This document shows, in pieces, positions 33,281 to 41,368 of a stretch of 64,000 nt of DNA. The notes below the pieces were generated by a model, which did not search any database, was not told the origin of the DNA, and was given only the letters and a program-made list of their open reading frames with translations. The position numbers and the translations under genes are program-made. Origin of the DNA: an uncultured Muribaculaceae bacterium (GTDB lineage Bacteria; Bacteroidota; Bacteroidia; Bacteroidales; Muribaculaceae). Within the stretch, counting starts at the first letter, position 1. Each line of letters starts with the position of its first letter. The stretch spans positions 1-64,000 of the forward strand of contig CANCXM010000016.1 in the NCBI GenBank assembly GCA_947381945.1, in the 5' to 3' direction.

Positions 33281-34397
33281 TTATTCCTCGGTGGCGGCGA
33301 ATTCCATGAGGTAGGCTTTGATGAAGGCATCAAGGTCGCCGTCCATCACACCACCGACGTCACTGGTCTGATAGTTGGTGCGGTGGTCCTTGACGCGGCG
33401 GTCGTCGAAGACGTAGCTGCGTATCTGCGAACCCCATTCGATTTTCATCTTTCCGGCCTCAATCTTTGCCTGTTCCTGCAGACGATGTTGCAGTTCCTTG
33501 TCATAGAGGATTGAACGGAGTTGGCGCATGGCGTTCTCCTTGTTCTTGGGCTGGTCGCGGGTCTCGGTGTTCTCGATGAGGATTTCCTCCTGCTCGCCGG
33601 TGTAGGGGTCGGTGAACTGGTAGCGCAGACGCACACCTGATTCCACCTTGTTGACGTTCTGACCGCCGGCACCACCCGAACGGAAGGTGTCCCACGACAG
33701 GAGCGCCGGATCGACCTTGACCTCGATGGTATCGTCGACAAGCGGGGTGACGAATACGGATGCAAATGAGGTCATACGCTTGCCCTGTGCATTGTAGGGC
33801 GACACGCGGACGAGACGGTGGACACCGTTCTCGCTCTTGAGATAGCCGTATGCGAAATCACCCTCGACATTGATGGTACATGACTTGATACCGGCCTCAT
33901 CACCTTCAAGAAGGTTGGCAATCGAGGTCTTGTAGCCGTGGCTCTCACACCAGCGGAGATACATTCGCATGAGCATCGAAGCCCAGTCCTGACTCTCCGT
34001 GCCACCGGCACCGGAGTTGATTTTCAGAACCACGCCGAGCTTGTCCTCCTCGCGGCGGAGCATGTTGCGGAGCTCAAGTTTCTCAATCTTGGAGATTGCG
34101 TCGGCATAGAGAGCGTCAATATCACTCTCCTCAACGAGACCTTCCTTGAGGAAGTCCCATGCGAGTTCGAGTTCGTTGACGGTCTTGTCAATCTCCTCAT
34201 AGCCTTCAATCCATGCCTGAAGGTCTTTGATTTTTTTCATCTGTGCCTGAGCTTCCTTGGGGTGCTCCCAGAAATCGGGCACATGTGTGCGGAGTTCTTC
34301 CTCCTCTACCTGGATTTTCTTGCTGTCGATGTCAAAGATACCTCCTCAGCGCCAGCTTGCGCTCAAAAGTCTCTTTTAATTGTTCCTGAGTAATCAT
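33281..34397 (-). CDS. prfB: Peptide chain release factor 2 with programmed +1 frameshift
   Basis: RF2, which ends translation at UGA/UAA. The gene starts at 34397 (MITQEQLKETF), runs 21 codons to CTT followed by TGA (34334-34332), and continues in the +1 frame with GAC ATC GAC. The slippage site has the classic layout: AGGAGGT, two bases, CTT TGA C. The joined product is about 371 residues, normal for RF2. GGQ lies in SGGAGGQNVNK; the stop-recognition tripeptide reads SPY (VRVSPYNAQG) instead of SPF. RF2 levels should be self-regulated by recoding. The -7 box is at 34445-34452. Confidence 0.96.
34328..34345 (-). promoter_or_regulatory. prfB recoding site
   Basis: On the minus strand AGGAGGTATCTTTGACATC spans the internal Shine-Dalgarno-like element, the slippery CTT and the in-frame TGA. 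The T at 34334 is the skipped base. Confidence 0.92.
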
Positions 34398-34444
34398 AAT
34401 ATGGGTTACGGATGAAACGGGTTTATAAATATCTGATTTGTCTG

Positions 34445-34472
34445 CAAATTTAAGCATTATTTACTAATTTTG
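34445..34472. promoter_or_regulatory. Back-to-back -7 boxes for prfB and the AspT-type transporter
   Basis: Minus-strand TAAATTTG (34445-34452) faces prfB, plus-strand TAATTTTG (34465-34472) faces the transporter. The plus box ends 4 nt before the ATG at 34477, so that mRNA is predicted to be leaderless. Confidence 0.65.
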
Positions 34473-34476
34473 CATC

Positions 34477-36138
34477 ATGGAATGGATTTATGACATATTT
34501 CTCAGCCATTCGGCCCTTCAGGCGGTGATTGTCATCTCAATCATCATCGCTGTAGGGCTTGCATTGGGTAAAATCCGTGTGTGGGGAATCTCGCTCGGGG
34601 TGACTTTCGTGTTTTTCGCCGGAATTCTCGCAGGCCACATAGGCCTTTCAATCGACCCGACGATACTGCACTACACCGAGAATCTCGGCCTCGTGCTCTT
34701 TGTCTACGAGCTTGGTCTGAAAGTCGGTCCCGGTTTCTTCAGCTCCTTCCGCAAGGGTGGACTGCAGCTCAACCTGCTCGGATTGGGAGTGCTGGCCATC
34801 GGAACAGTCATGACCATACTCATCAGCCTCTGTCTCGGTGTACCAATAGGGGAAGCTACCGGTATCCTCTGTGGCGCTACGACAAACACTCCTGCCCTCG
34901 GTGCGGCCCAACAGGCACTCGAACAGATGGGGCTGTCGGCCAACGGTGCCGCCCTGAGCTGCGCGGTGACATATCCGCTCGGCGTTGTCGGCGTAATCCT
35001 CGGAATAATAGCCTTGCGCAAAATCCTCATCAAACCCGGGACACCGCTATCGTCTGCAACCGAAGAGCCTGACGGCACTTTCATCGCTGAATTCAAGGTC
35101 TGCAATCCTGCCATCTACGACATGACCGTCCGCCAGATCTCACAGGTCACGAAAACGCCGTTTGTCATCTCCCGTCTGTGGCGAAACGATAACGTAAGTC
35201 TCCCGGACTCCGACACGATATTGCAGAAAGATGACCATCTGCTCGTCATCACCACACCGACCGACTGTCCGAAACTCAAAGTGCTCTTCGGCAAGCAGGA
35301 GGCCCGCGACTGGAATAAGAAAGACATCGACTGGAATTCAATCGACAACCAGCTTATCTCGCGCCGCATCATCGTCAGCCGTTCATCAATCAACGGCAAG
35401 AAACTCGGATCGCTCCGACTCCGCAACCAGTATCACATCAACATCAGCCGCATCAGCCGCAGCGGTCTGCATCTCCTCGCCACTCCGGGACTCGTCCTGC
35501 AACTGGGCGACGTGCTAAACGTCGTGGGCAGTGCTGCCGACATCGAAAAGGTCGAACGTATCCTCGGTAACACCGAAGTCAAACTGAAGGACCCCAATCT
35601 CGGTGCCATTTTCATCGGCATTGTGCTCGGCCTCGTGGTCGGTTCAATCCCTATCGCTATCCCGGGCATATCCACACCAATCAAACTCGGTCTTGCCGGT
35701 GGTCCCATCATCATCGGCATACTCATCGGTCGCTTCGGCCCGCAGTTCCGCCTCGTCACCTACACCACCCGCAGTGCCAATCTCATGCTCCGCGGAATCG
35801 GACTGTCGCTCTATCTCGCCTGTCTCGGACTCGATGCGGGAGCGCAGTTCCTCGACACCATCATGCGCTCGGAAGGACTGCTTTGGATTGGACTCGGCTT
35901 CCTCATCACCGTCATTCCGGTCCTGATAATGGGAGCTGTAGCCATGAAGATGTTCCGCCTCGATTTCGGTCTCACATGCGGTATGCTCTGTGGCAGTATG
36001 GCCAACCCCATGGCCCTCAACTACGCCAACGACATCGTCCCGGGCGACTATGCAACCGTCAGCTACGCCACAGTCTATCCCCTCTCGATGTTCTGCCGCG
36101 TAATCATCGCCCAACTCATAATCCTCTGCTTCATATAG
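34477..36138 (+). CDS. AspT/YidE-type membrane transporter with TrkA-C domains
   Basis: A 553-residue membrane protein with two five-helix AspT-like halves (about 1-190 and 380-553) flanking two cytoplasmic TrkA-C (RCK-C) domains (about 200-280 and 290-370; FKVCNPAIYDMTVRQISQV and LISRRIIVSRSSINGK). The half-repeats carry GLALGKIRVWGISLGVTFVFF and CGATTNTPALG, typical of the YidE/YbjL group of the aspartate:alanine exchanger superfamily. TrkA-C domains usually sense ligands. The substrate is not known. Single gene facing away from prfB. Confidence 0.9.
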   Translation: MEWIYDIFLSHSALQAVIVISIIIAVGLALGKIRVWGISLGVTFVFFAGILAGHIGLSIDPTILHYTENLGLVLFVYELGLKVGPGFFSSFRKGGLQLNLLGLGVLAIGTVMTILISLCLGVPIGEATGILCGATTNTPALGAAQQALEQMGLSANGAALSCAVTYPLGVVGVILGIIALRKILIKPGTPLSSATEEPDGTFIAEFKVCNPAIYDMTVRQISQVTKTPFVISRLWRNDNVSLPDSDTILQKDDHLLVITTPTDCPKLKVLFGKQEARDWNKKDIDWNSIDNQLISRRIIVSRSSINGKKLGSLRLRNQYHINISRISRSGLHLLATPGLVLQLGDVLNVVGSAADIEKVERILGNTEVKLKDPNLGAIFIGIVLGLVVGSIPIAIPGISTPIKLGLAGGPIIIGILIGRFGPQFRLVTYTTRSANLMLRGIGLSLYLACLGLDAGAQFLDTIMRSEGLLWIGLGFLITVIPVLIMGAVAMKMFRLDFGLTCGMLCGSMANPMALNYANDIVPGDYATVSYATVYPLSMFCRVIIAQLIILCFI

Positions 36139-36212
36139 TTCCGGAAAAACGTTTCTATCAGAAGTTTCCGGATAATTTACCAAATGCAACTTTGAATTAA
36201 GGAAATTTGTTA

Positions 36213-36220
36213 TAACTTTG
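36213..36220 (+). promoter_or_regulatory. -7 box (TAACTTTG) for mntA-hepT
   Basis: TAnnTTTG match 23 nt upstream of the mntA start, with TTTG 18 nt before the box at the -33 position. Confidence 0.7.
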
Positions 36221-36243
36221 TAAAAACGACCGAGAAAAGCAAT

Positions 36244-36540
36244 ATGAGAACATGTGATGAATATATCGACATCCTGAGGCATAACGCCCATACGCTCCGC
36301 GACGATTTCGGGGTGCGATCCCTGTGCATATTCGGTTCGGTTGCGCGTGGCGAACAGAGGGATGACAGCGACATTGACGTTTGCGTGGACATGGATGCAA
36401 AAATGTTTCTCATAATACGCCTGAAACGCTATCTTGAAACACTCCTCGGAAAGTCAGTCGATATTGTCCGTGACCGCAAGAGTCTCAACCCATTCCTGAA
36501 ATCGGAAATAACCCGCGATGCAATCTATGCCTTACGATAG
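36244..36540 (+). CDS. mntA: MNT-domain nucleotidyltransferase antitoxin (MntA-like)
   Basis: A 98-residue minimal nucleotidyltransferase. The catalytic signature GSVARGEQRDDSDIDVCVD (about 35-53) matches GSxARG..x(D)SDxD. In MntA-HepT systems this protein adds AMP to a tyrosine of the HEPN toxin and so silences it. It overlaps the next gene by 23 bp, or by 14 bp if hepT begins at 36527. The pair has its own promoter. Confidence 0.93.
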   Translation: MRTCDEYIDILRHNAHTLRDDFGVRSLCIFGSVARGEQRDDSDIDVCVDMDAKMFLIIRLKRYLETLLGKSVDIVRDRKSLNPFLKSEITRDAIYALR

Positions 36541-36898
36541 AGCGCTGATAGCGGAAATACTTTCGCAAATTGACAAAGCCATTGCCCAACTTATCGAGTG
36601 GAATGTCGATGTCAACGACGGGGATGATTATCTTCGTTCTCCCGAAGGCATGAAAACATTGGCTGCCTCCTGTATGCTCCTTGAAGCAATCGGGGAAGGC
36701 GTAAAAAAGATTGATGACAGAACCAACGGCGCCGTCTTCGCGTTATGTCCGGATATTCCCTGGGCAGACGTGATTGGAATGCGAAACCATATCGCACACG
36801 GCTACTTCGACATTGATGCCGACATAGTCTATGATGTCATAACCAATGATATTGCAAACCTACAGGATTCCATTAGATTCCTACGGAAAATCATATAG
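36518..36898 (+). CDS. hepT: HEPN-domain toxin (HepT-like, DUF86)
   Basis: A 126-residue all-alpha HEPN protein paired with MntA. The C-terminal RNHIAHGYFDID (about 87-98) is a form of the HEPN R-x4-6-H catalytic motif (R, then H and Y), which in HepT is also the AMPylation site. Predicted RNase (tRNA- or mRNA-cutting) toxin kept inactive by MntA. Start may be MQSMPYDRAL (36518) or MPYDRAL (36527). Its end overlaps the convergent small gene at 36881-37081 by 18 bp. Confidence 0.9.
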   Translation: MQSMPYDRALIAEILSQIDKAIAQLIEWNVDVNDGDDYLRSPEGMKTLAASCMLLEAIGEGVKKIDDRTNGAVFALCPDIPWADVIGMRNHIAHGYFDIDADIVYDVITNDIANLQDSIRFLRKII

Positions 36899-37081
36899 CA
36901 CTCTCAACGCCACCATCCGGACGCAAACAATCACTGATAACCATTCCATGAGTTTCTCATAGAGTGGTCTGAAACGAGTTTTTCGTTCCGCTAACCGCCG
37001 TTTCAACCCTCTTATCGCGTATTCCCATCCTATTTTGCGTGTGCCGAAACGGCTGTTTTTGTAATTTGTGTTGTTTTCCAT
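36881..37081 (-). CDS. Small basic protein, unrecognised
   Basis: A 66-residue frame starting MENNTNYKNSRFGTRKIGWE, rich in Arg/Lys, with a hydrophobic C-terminal stretch LSVIVCVRMVALRVLYDF. I recognise no family. It counts as a probable gene because a clean -7 box (37106-37113) lies 24 bp upstream of the ATG. The end overlaps the tail of hepT on the other strand by 18 bp. The pattern of basic head plus short hydrophobic tail might suit a membrane-associated small protein; function unknown. Confidence 0.55.
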   Translation of the reverse strand: MENNTNYKNSRFGTRKIGWEYAIRGLKRRLAERKTRFRPLYEKLMEWLSVIVCVRMVALRVLYDFP

Positions 37082-37105
37082 TGTTTTTTGGTTTTAAGTT
37101 TGATG

Positions 37106-37113
37106 CAAAGTTA
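37106..37113 (-). promoter_or_regulatory. -7 box (TAACTTTG) for the 66-aa gene
   Basis: TAnnTTTG match on the minus strand 24 bp upstream of the ATG at 37081. Confidence 0.6.
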
Positions 37114-37175
37114 AAACCGGAAATCCCGGAAAAGGTGCGAATTTGCAAAACAGGCAGGATTTTTTTGCAAACCGT

Positions 37176-37278
37176 TTGTAGGGACGCGCTGTAGCGCGTA
37201 TGCCGGATGAAAGATACAATAAACCGCATTGCATCTCTTTCTTTCATTCGGCATACGCGCTACAGCGCGTCCCTACAA
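37176..37278. repeat. 38-bp inverted repeat
   Basis: Arms 37176-37213 (TTGTAGGGACGCGCTGTAGC start) and 37241-37278 are reverse complements with one mismatch; the loop is 27 bp. Each arm contains the inner palindrome ACGCGCTGTAGCGCGT. It ends 18 bp past the glutaminase stop, so it may also act as that gene's terminator. Confidence 0.9.
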
Positions 37279-37295
37279 GGCTGAAATTAATCCGC

Positions 37296-38210
37296 TTAGA
37301 ATATCGATTCGCGGGTATGGGTTGTGAGGAGCTCGAGGGCTTTCATACCCATCACGGAATTTCCTTTCTCATTGAGGCGCGGGCTCCATGTGGCCACGGC
37401 ATATCTCCCGGGATAGACCGCCCCTATGCCACCACCGACACCGCTCTTGCCCGGAAGACCGACGAGGTAGGAATACTCCCCGGCATCGTTGTAGAATCCG
37501 CATGTCTGCATGACGGCATTGATTCGCTTCACCTGTGAGGATGTCAGCCTTACATTGCCAAAGGAAAACTCCGAGTGGCGGTCGGCAAACGGGAGGAAGG
37601 CGCGCGAAAGCTGCCGGCAATTCATCTCTACCGAACACTGCAGGAAATAGAAGTGCAACACCTCCTCAATATCATTCTCAAGATTCCCGTAATACTTCAG
37701 CATATTGGCTATCGCGGCATTGATATAGCCTTTCTCACGCTCTGAAGCGGCCACCTCGCGGTCATAGTCAATGGTATCGTCACAAGCAATTTTTCTGACG
37801 AAGTCAAGATAATCAGCCTCGGGATTGGCCAGTTGCGTCATCAGCACATCAGCCACCACTATCGCACCGGCATTGATGAACGGATTGCGCGGGACTCCAC
37901 GGTCGAGCTCAAGCTGAATGAGAGAATTGAAAGCTGCTCCTGAAGGCTCCTTCCCTACCCTCTCCCACAGTCTCTCACCCATGATGGAAAGGGCCATTGA
38001 AAGAGTGAACACCTTGGTTACACTCTGGATGGAAAAACGCTCGTCGACGTCGCCCCATTCAATCACATCGCCGTGAGTTGTCGTTATGCAGATGCCAAAA
38101 CGGTCGGGATTGACCTTTGCAAGTGCGGGGATATAGTCTGCCTGACGGCCCACTGTGCGCAACGGCTCTATCTCCGCTGCAATTTCCGAAAGTATGTGTT
38201 TATAATTCAT
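37296..38210 (-). CDS. glsA: Glutaminase A
   Basis: A 304-residue serine-dependent beta-lactamase-fold glutaminase that converts glutamine to glutamate and ammonia. The catalytic S-x-x-K is FSIQSVTKVFTLSMAL (about residues 60-75); NPFINAGAIV and the GLPGKSGVGGGIGAVYPG loop near residue 260 are also family features. Typical length. It lies alone on the minus strand, starting next to hairpin copy 8. Some gut bacteria use such enzymes for acid resistance, but no linked antiporter is seen here. Confidence 0.95.
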   Translation of the reverse strand: MNYKHILSEIAAEIEPLRTVGRQADYIPALAKVNPDRFGICITTTHGDVIEWGDVDERFSIQSVTKVFTLSMALSIMGERLWERVGKEPSGAAFNSLIQLELDRGVPRNPFINAGAIVVADVLMTQLANPEADYLDFVRKIACDDTIDYDREVAASEREKGYINAAIANMLKYYGNLENDIEEVLHFYFLQCSVEMNCRQLSRAFLPFADRHSEFSFGNVRLTSSQVKRINAVMQTCGFYNDAGEYSYLVGLPGKSGVGGGIGAVYPGRYAVATWSPRLNEKGNSVMGMKALELLTTHTRESIF

Positions 38211-38225
38211 GGTTGATAATATATG

Positions 38226-38404
38226 TTGCAGGAAGGGTACAAAAGGACAAAAAGGTCAGAAGAAACACAATTATTTATATTCATCTTTCAAATCATCTTA
38301 TCCGCACAATCTGACAGGTAGCCATTAATCACCTGATTATCATACGGATTATATCTTTTTTTTGTTTCTTCTGACCTTTTTGTTCTTTTGTACCCTTCCT
38401 GCAA
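38226..38404. repeat. Dispersed hairpin element, copy 8
   Basis: Arms 38226-38270 (TTGCAGGAAGGGTACAAAAG start) and 38361-38404 (ending TACCCTTCCTGCAA) are nearly perfectly complementary over 44 bp; the loop is about 90 bp. It lies between the truA stop and the glutaminase start on the minus strand. Confidence 0.9.
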
Positions 38405-38442
38405 GTGCTTTCCTGCAAATGTATTTTTCCTGCAAATTTTGT

Positions 38443-39222
38443 CTATGCGTCCGACGACCTGCGCGTCCCTTCGGGATAGGTCACATCCCAGAGATAAAGC
38501 GCATGGCCCGGCATCGAGGTCCCGGCCGCGCAACGATCCTTCTTGGCTATTACCTCGGCGAAACGTTCGACCGACATCTTTCCACGGCCCACTTCCACGA
38601 GCGTACCCACCACGGCCCTGACCATATTGCGGAGAAAACGGTCGGCGGTGATGACAAAGACCCATGCGTCAGGCCCGACCTGTTCCCACCGCGCCTTGGT
38701 GACGCGGCAGATATTGGTCTTGGCATCCGTATGGAGTTTGGCAAAAGAAGTGAAATCCGAGGTTTCGAGCAGCAGAGCCGCAGCCTCGTTCATCTTGTCG
38801 AAATCGAGACCGGCGGGAGCCTTCCAGCTAAGCGGATAGAAAAACGGCGACTTGGAAGTGACAGCATAGTAATGATAGGTGCGCGAAGTGGCATCGAAGC
38901 GCGCATGGCTCTCCGGACCCACCTCATAAATCTCCTCGATGGCAATATCCTTGCCTACGAGCGCATTGAGCTTCCTGACAAGCTGTCCCGGCTCCGCAAG
39001 AGGTTCGGCCACATCGAAATGTGCGACCATCATGCGGGCATTGACTCCGGTGTCGGTACGGCCCGCACCGACAATCTTCATGTCGGTACGCATTATGGTC
39101 GACAGCGCCGCCTCAATCACCGACTGCACCGTCACTTCCCCCGGCTGGCACTGCCAACCGTGGAAAGGCGCGCCACAGTAGGCCAGACGCATGAAATATC
39201 TCGTCTGTCCCACAGCGGTCAA
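38443..39222 (-). CDS. truA: tRNA pseudouridine synthase A
   Basis: A 259-residue enzyme isomerising U38-U40 in tRNA anticodon stems. Motifs: RYFMRLAYCGAPFHGWQ at the N-terminus, the catalytic Asp in VGAGRTDTGVNAR (about 57), FDATSRTYHYY and MVRAVVGTLVEVG. Its ATG overlaps the speA stop by 4 bp, so the two are translationally coupled. A short C-terminal extension rich in Arg/Ser follows the core. Confidence 0.95.
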   Translation of the reverse strand: MTAVGQTRYFMRLAYCGAPFHGWQCQPGEVTVQSVIEAALSTIMRTDMKIVGAGRTDTGVNARMMVAHFDVAEPLAEPGQLVRKLNALVGKDIAIEEIYEVGPESHARFDATSRTYHYYAVTSKSPFFYPLSWKAPAGLDFDKMNEAAALLLETSDFTSFAKLHTDAKTNICRVTKARWEQVGPDAWVFVITADRFLRNMVRAVVGTLVEVGRGKMSVERFAEVIAKKDRCAAGTSMPGHALYLWDVTYPEGTRRSSDA

Positions 39223-41120
39223 TCTTTTTCTATATATGTATAGCCGTAAAGTCCGGAGCGGTAGTTGCTGAGGAATTCGCGACCCTCATCGGGAGTGATC
39301 TTTCCAGCCTTCATCGAGGCAGTCACCCAGGCCTCGACATTGCGCACGAGTTTCTTGGGATTGAACTGAACGTAGTCAAGCACATCAGCCACGGTCTCTC
39401 CGTCGATGATGCGGTCAATCTCGTAGCGGTCCTTGTAGACCGAGATATGCACGGCATTCGTGTCGCCGAAGAGGTTATGCATGTCACCGAGGATTTCCTG
39501 ATATGCACCGACAAGGAACACACCGAGATAATACGGTTCACCCGGCTTGACGGGATGGACGGGGAGCGAGTTGGCCACGCCGCCGTGGGTCGAGATGAAG
39601 TTTGAAATCTTGCCGTCGCTATCGCAGGTGATGTCCTGGAGCGTGCAGGTGCGGTTGGGCTTCTCGTCAAGACGCGAGAGCGGGATAATCGGGAACACCT
39701 GGTCGATGGCCCATGAGTCGGTCAGCGACTGGAAGAGAGAGAAGTTGCAGAAATATTTGTCGGGCACCATCTTGGCCACCTTGCGAAGCTCTTCGGGAGC
39801 ATGTTTCATTCCGGCTGCAATGTCGCCCACCTCGCGGGCGATGCTCCAGAACAGTTCCTCAATCTGCGCACGGGTGCGGAGGTCGAGCATACCGAGGCTG
39901 AAAAGGTCAAGAGCCTCCTCGCGTATCTGGAGGGCATCATGCCAGCTTTCGAGAAGACGCTGCTGGTCAAGGCGGTCCCAGATTTCATAAAGCTCCTTGG
40001 CAAGCTCATGGTCGGTATCCTGAATATCCTTTGAGTCCTTCCAGAAGGGGAGCTGTGTGGTCTCAAGCACCTCGAACACGAGCACCGAGTGGTGGGCAGT
40101 CAGCGACCGTCCGCTCTCGTTGATGATATTGGGCTGCTTTATTCCGTTTTTGGCACATGCGTCAACGATGGTCGAGACGGCATCGTTGGCATACTCCTGA
40201 ATGCTGTAGTTCATCGAGCTTCCGGATGCGGAGTTGCGGGTGCCGTCGTAGTCGACGCCCAGACCGCCGCCTATGTCCATGAAGTCGATGTCGAAGCCCA
40301 TCTGCGTGAGCTGCACATAGAACTGCGCCGCCTCGCGGATGGCTGTCTTGATGCGGCGGATCTTGGTAATCTGGCTACCGATATGGAAATGGATGAGTTT
40401 GAGGCAATGCTTCATCTTGTTGCGCTCCATGAAATCGAGCGCTTCGAGAAGCTCGGAGGAATTGAGTCCGAATTTCGAGACGTCTCCGCCGCTTGTCTCC
40501 CACTTGCCCGAGCCGGACGAGGCGAGCTTGATGCGGATGCCGACGTTGGGATCGATGCCGATACGCTTGGCGGCATCGGCTATGATGCGGAGCTCGTTGA
40601 GCTTTTCCACCACTATATATATGCGGCGTCCCATCTTCTGGGCAAGCAGCGCAAGCTCGATATAGGTCTGGTCCTTGTAGCCGTTGCAGATAATAAGGGC
40701 ATTTTCCTTGATGTTTGTGGCAAGGACGGCATGAAGCTCAGGCTTTGAACCGGCCTCAAGACCGATATTGAACTTTTCGCCGTGAGTGACGATTTCCTCC
40801 ACAACGGGACGCATCTGGTTCACCTTGATGGGATAGATGATGTAGTTCTGCGCAGTGTAGTCATACTCCTTCGATGCAACCGCAAAACAATTGGAAATCT
40901 TCTCGATACGGTTGTCCAGGATGTCCGGGAAACGCAGAAGCACGGGCGATGTGATGTCGCGCACCTGCAGCTCATCCATCACTTCGCGGAGGTCTACGGA
41001 GGCGAAACCCTCACGGGGTGTCACTGCCACATTTCCTTTTTCATTAATGGAGAAATACTTACGTCCCCATCCCTGGATGTTATACAGCTCCTCACTGTCT
41101 TCAATTCGCCATTTTCTCAT
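39219..41120 (-). CDS. speA: Biosynthetic arginine decarboxylase
   Basis: A 633-residue PLP enzyme of the alanine-racemase fold that decarboxylates arginine to agmatine, the first step of the plant-type polyamine route. The PLP lysine is in IYPIKVNQMRPVVEEI (about 100); the GLEAGSKPELHAVLA, FHIGSQITKIRRIKTAIREAA and DIGGGLGVDYDGT segments are typical. The long C-terminal domain (about 420-633) is normal for SpeA. It is the upstream partner of truA. Later polyamine genes are not in the window. Confidence 0.95.
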   Translation of the reverse strand: MRKWRIEDSEELYNIQGWGRKYFSINEKGNVAVTPREGFASVDLREVMDELQVRDITSPVLLRFPDILDNRIEKISNCFAVASKEYDYTAQNYIIYPIKVNQMRPVVEEIVTHGEKFNIGLEAGSKPELHAVLATNIKENALIICNGYKDQTYIELALLAQKMGRRIYIVVEKLNELRIIADAAKRIGIDPNVGIRIKLASSGSGKWETSGGDVSKFGLNSSELLEALDFMERNKMKHCLKLIHFHIGSQITKIRRIKTAIREAAQFYVQLTQMGFDIDFMDIGGGLGVDYDGTRNSASGSSMNYSIQEYANDAVSTIVDACAKNGIKQPNIINESGRSLTAHHSVLVFEVLETTQLPFWKDSKDIQDTDHELAKELYEIWDRLDQQRLLESWHDALQIREEALDLFSLGMLDLRTRAQIEELFWSIAREVGDIAAGMKHAPEELRKVAKMVPDKYFCNFSLFQSLTDSWAIDQVFPIIPLSRLDEKPNRTCTLQDITCDSDGKISNFISTHGGVANSLPVHPVKPGEPYYLGVFLVGAYQEILGDMHNLFGDTNAVHISVYKDRYEIDRIIDGETVADVLDYVQFNPKKLVRNVEAWVTASMKAGKITPDEGREFLSNYRSGLYGYTYIEKD

Positions 41121-41212
41121 CGGCTGGTGTTGCTTATAAAAAATTTATTAGAACTAATGAAAACAAACGGTTTTTGATGTGCCCCGCCGTAGCGATGCTA
41201 TTATTCAACAAA

Positions 41213-41220
41213 CAAAAGTA
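41213..41220 (-). promoter_or_regulatory. -7 box (TACTTTTG) for speA-truA
   Basis: TAnnTTTG match about 92 nt upstream of speA on the minus strand. Confidence 0.55.
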
Positions 41221-41293
41221 CAACTTATTTACGAAATCATCCATTTTTCACACAATTATTTTCATAAATTTGGTTTATTTACAATAAAGGTTG

Positions 41294-41301
41294 TATCTTT
41301 G
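41294..41301 (+). promoter_or_regulatory. -7 box (TATCTTTG) for the OmpA/TPR lipoprotein
   Basis: TAnnTTTG match with TTTG about 21 nt upstream at -33, a near-consensus promoter; the following leader is about 60 nt. Confidence 0.7.
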
Positions 41302-41368
41302 CTATTGAATTGCGTCCGCCTATATTTAAACGCATAAATTCGTCACAATTATAACTACTTTTTTTGCT

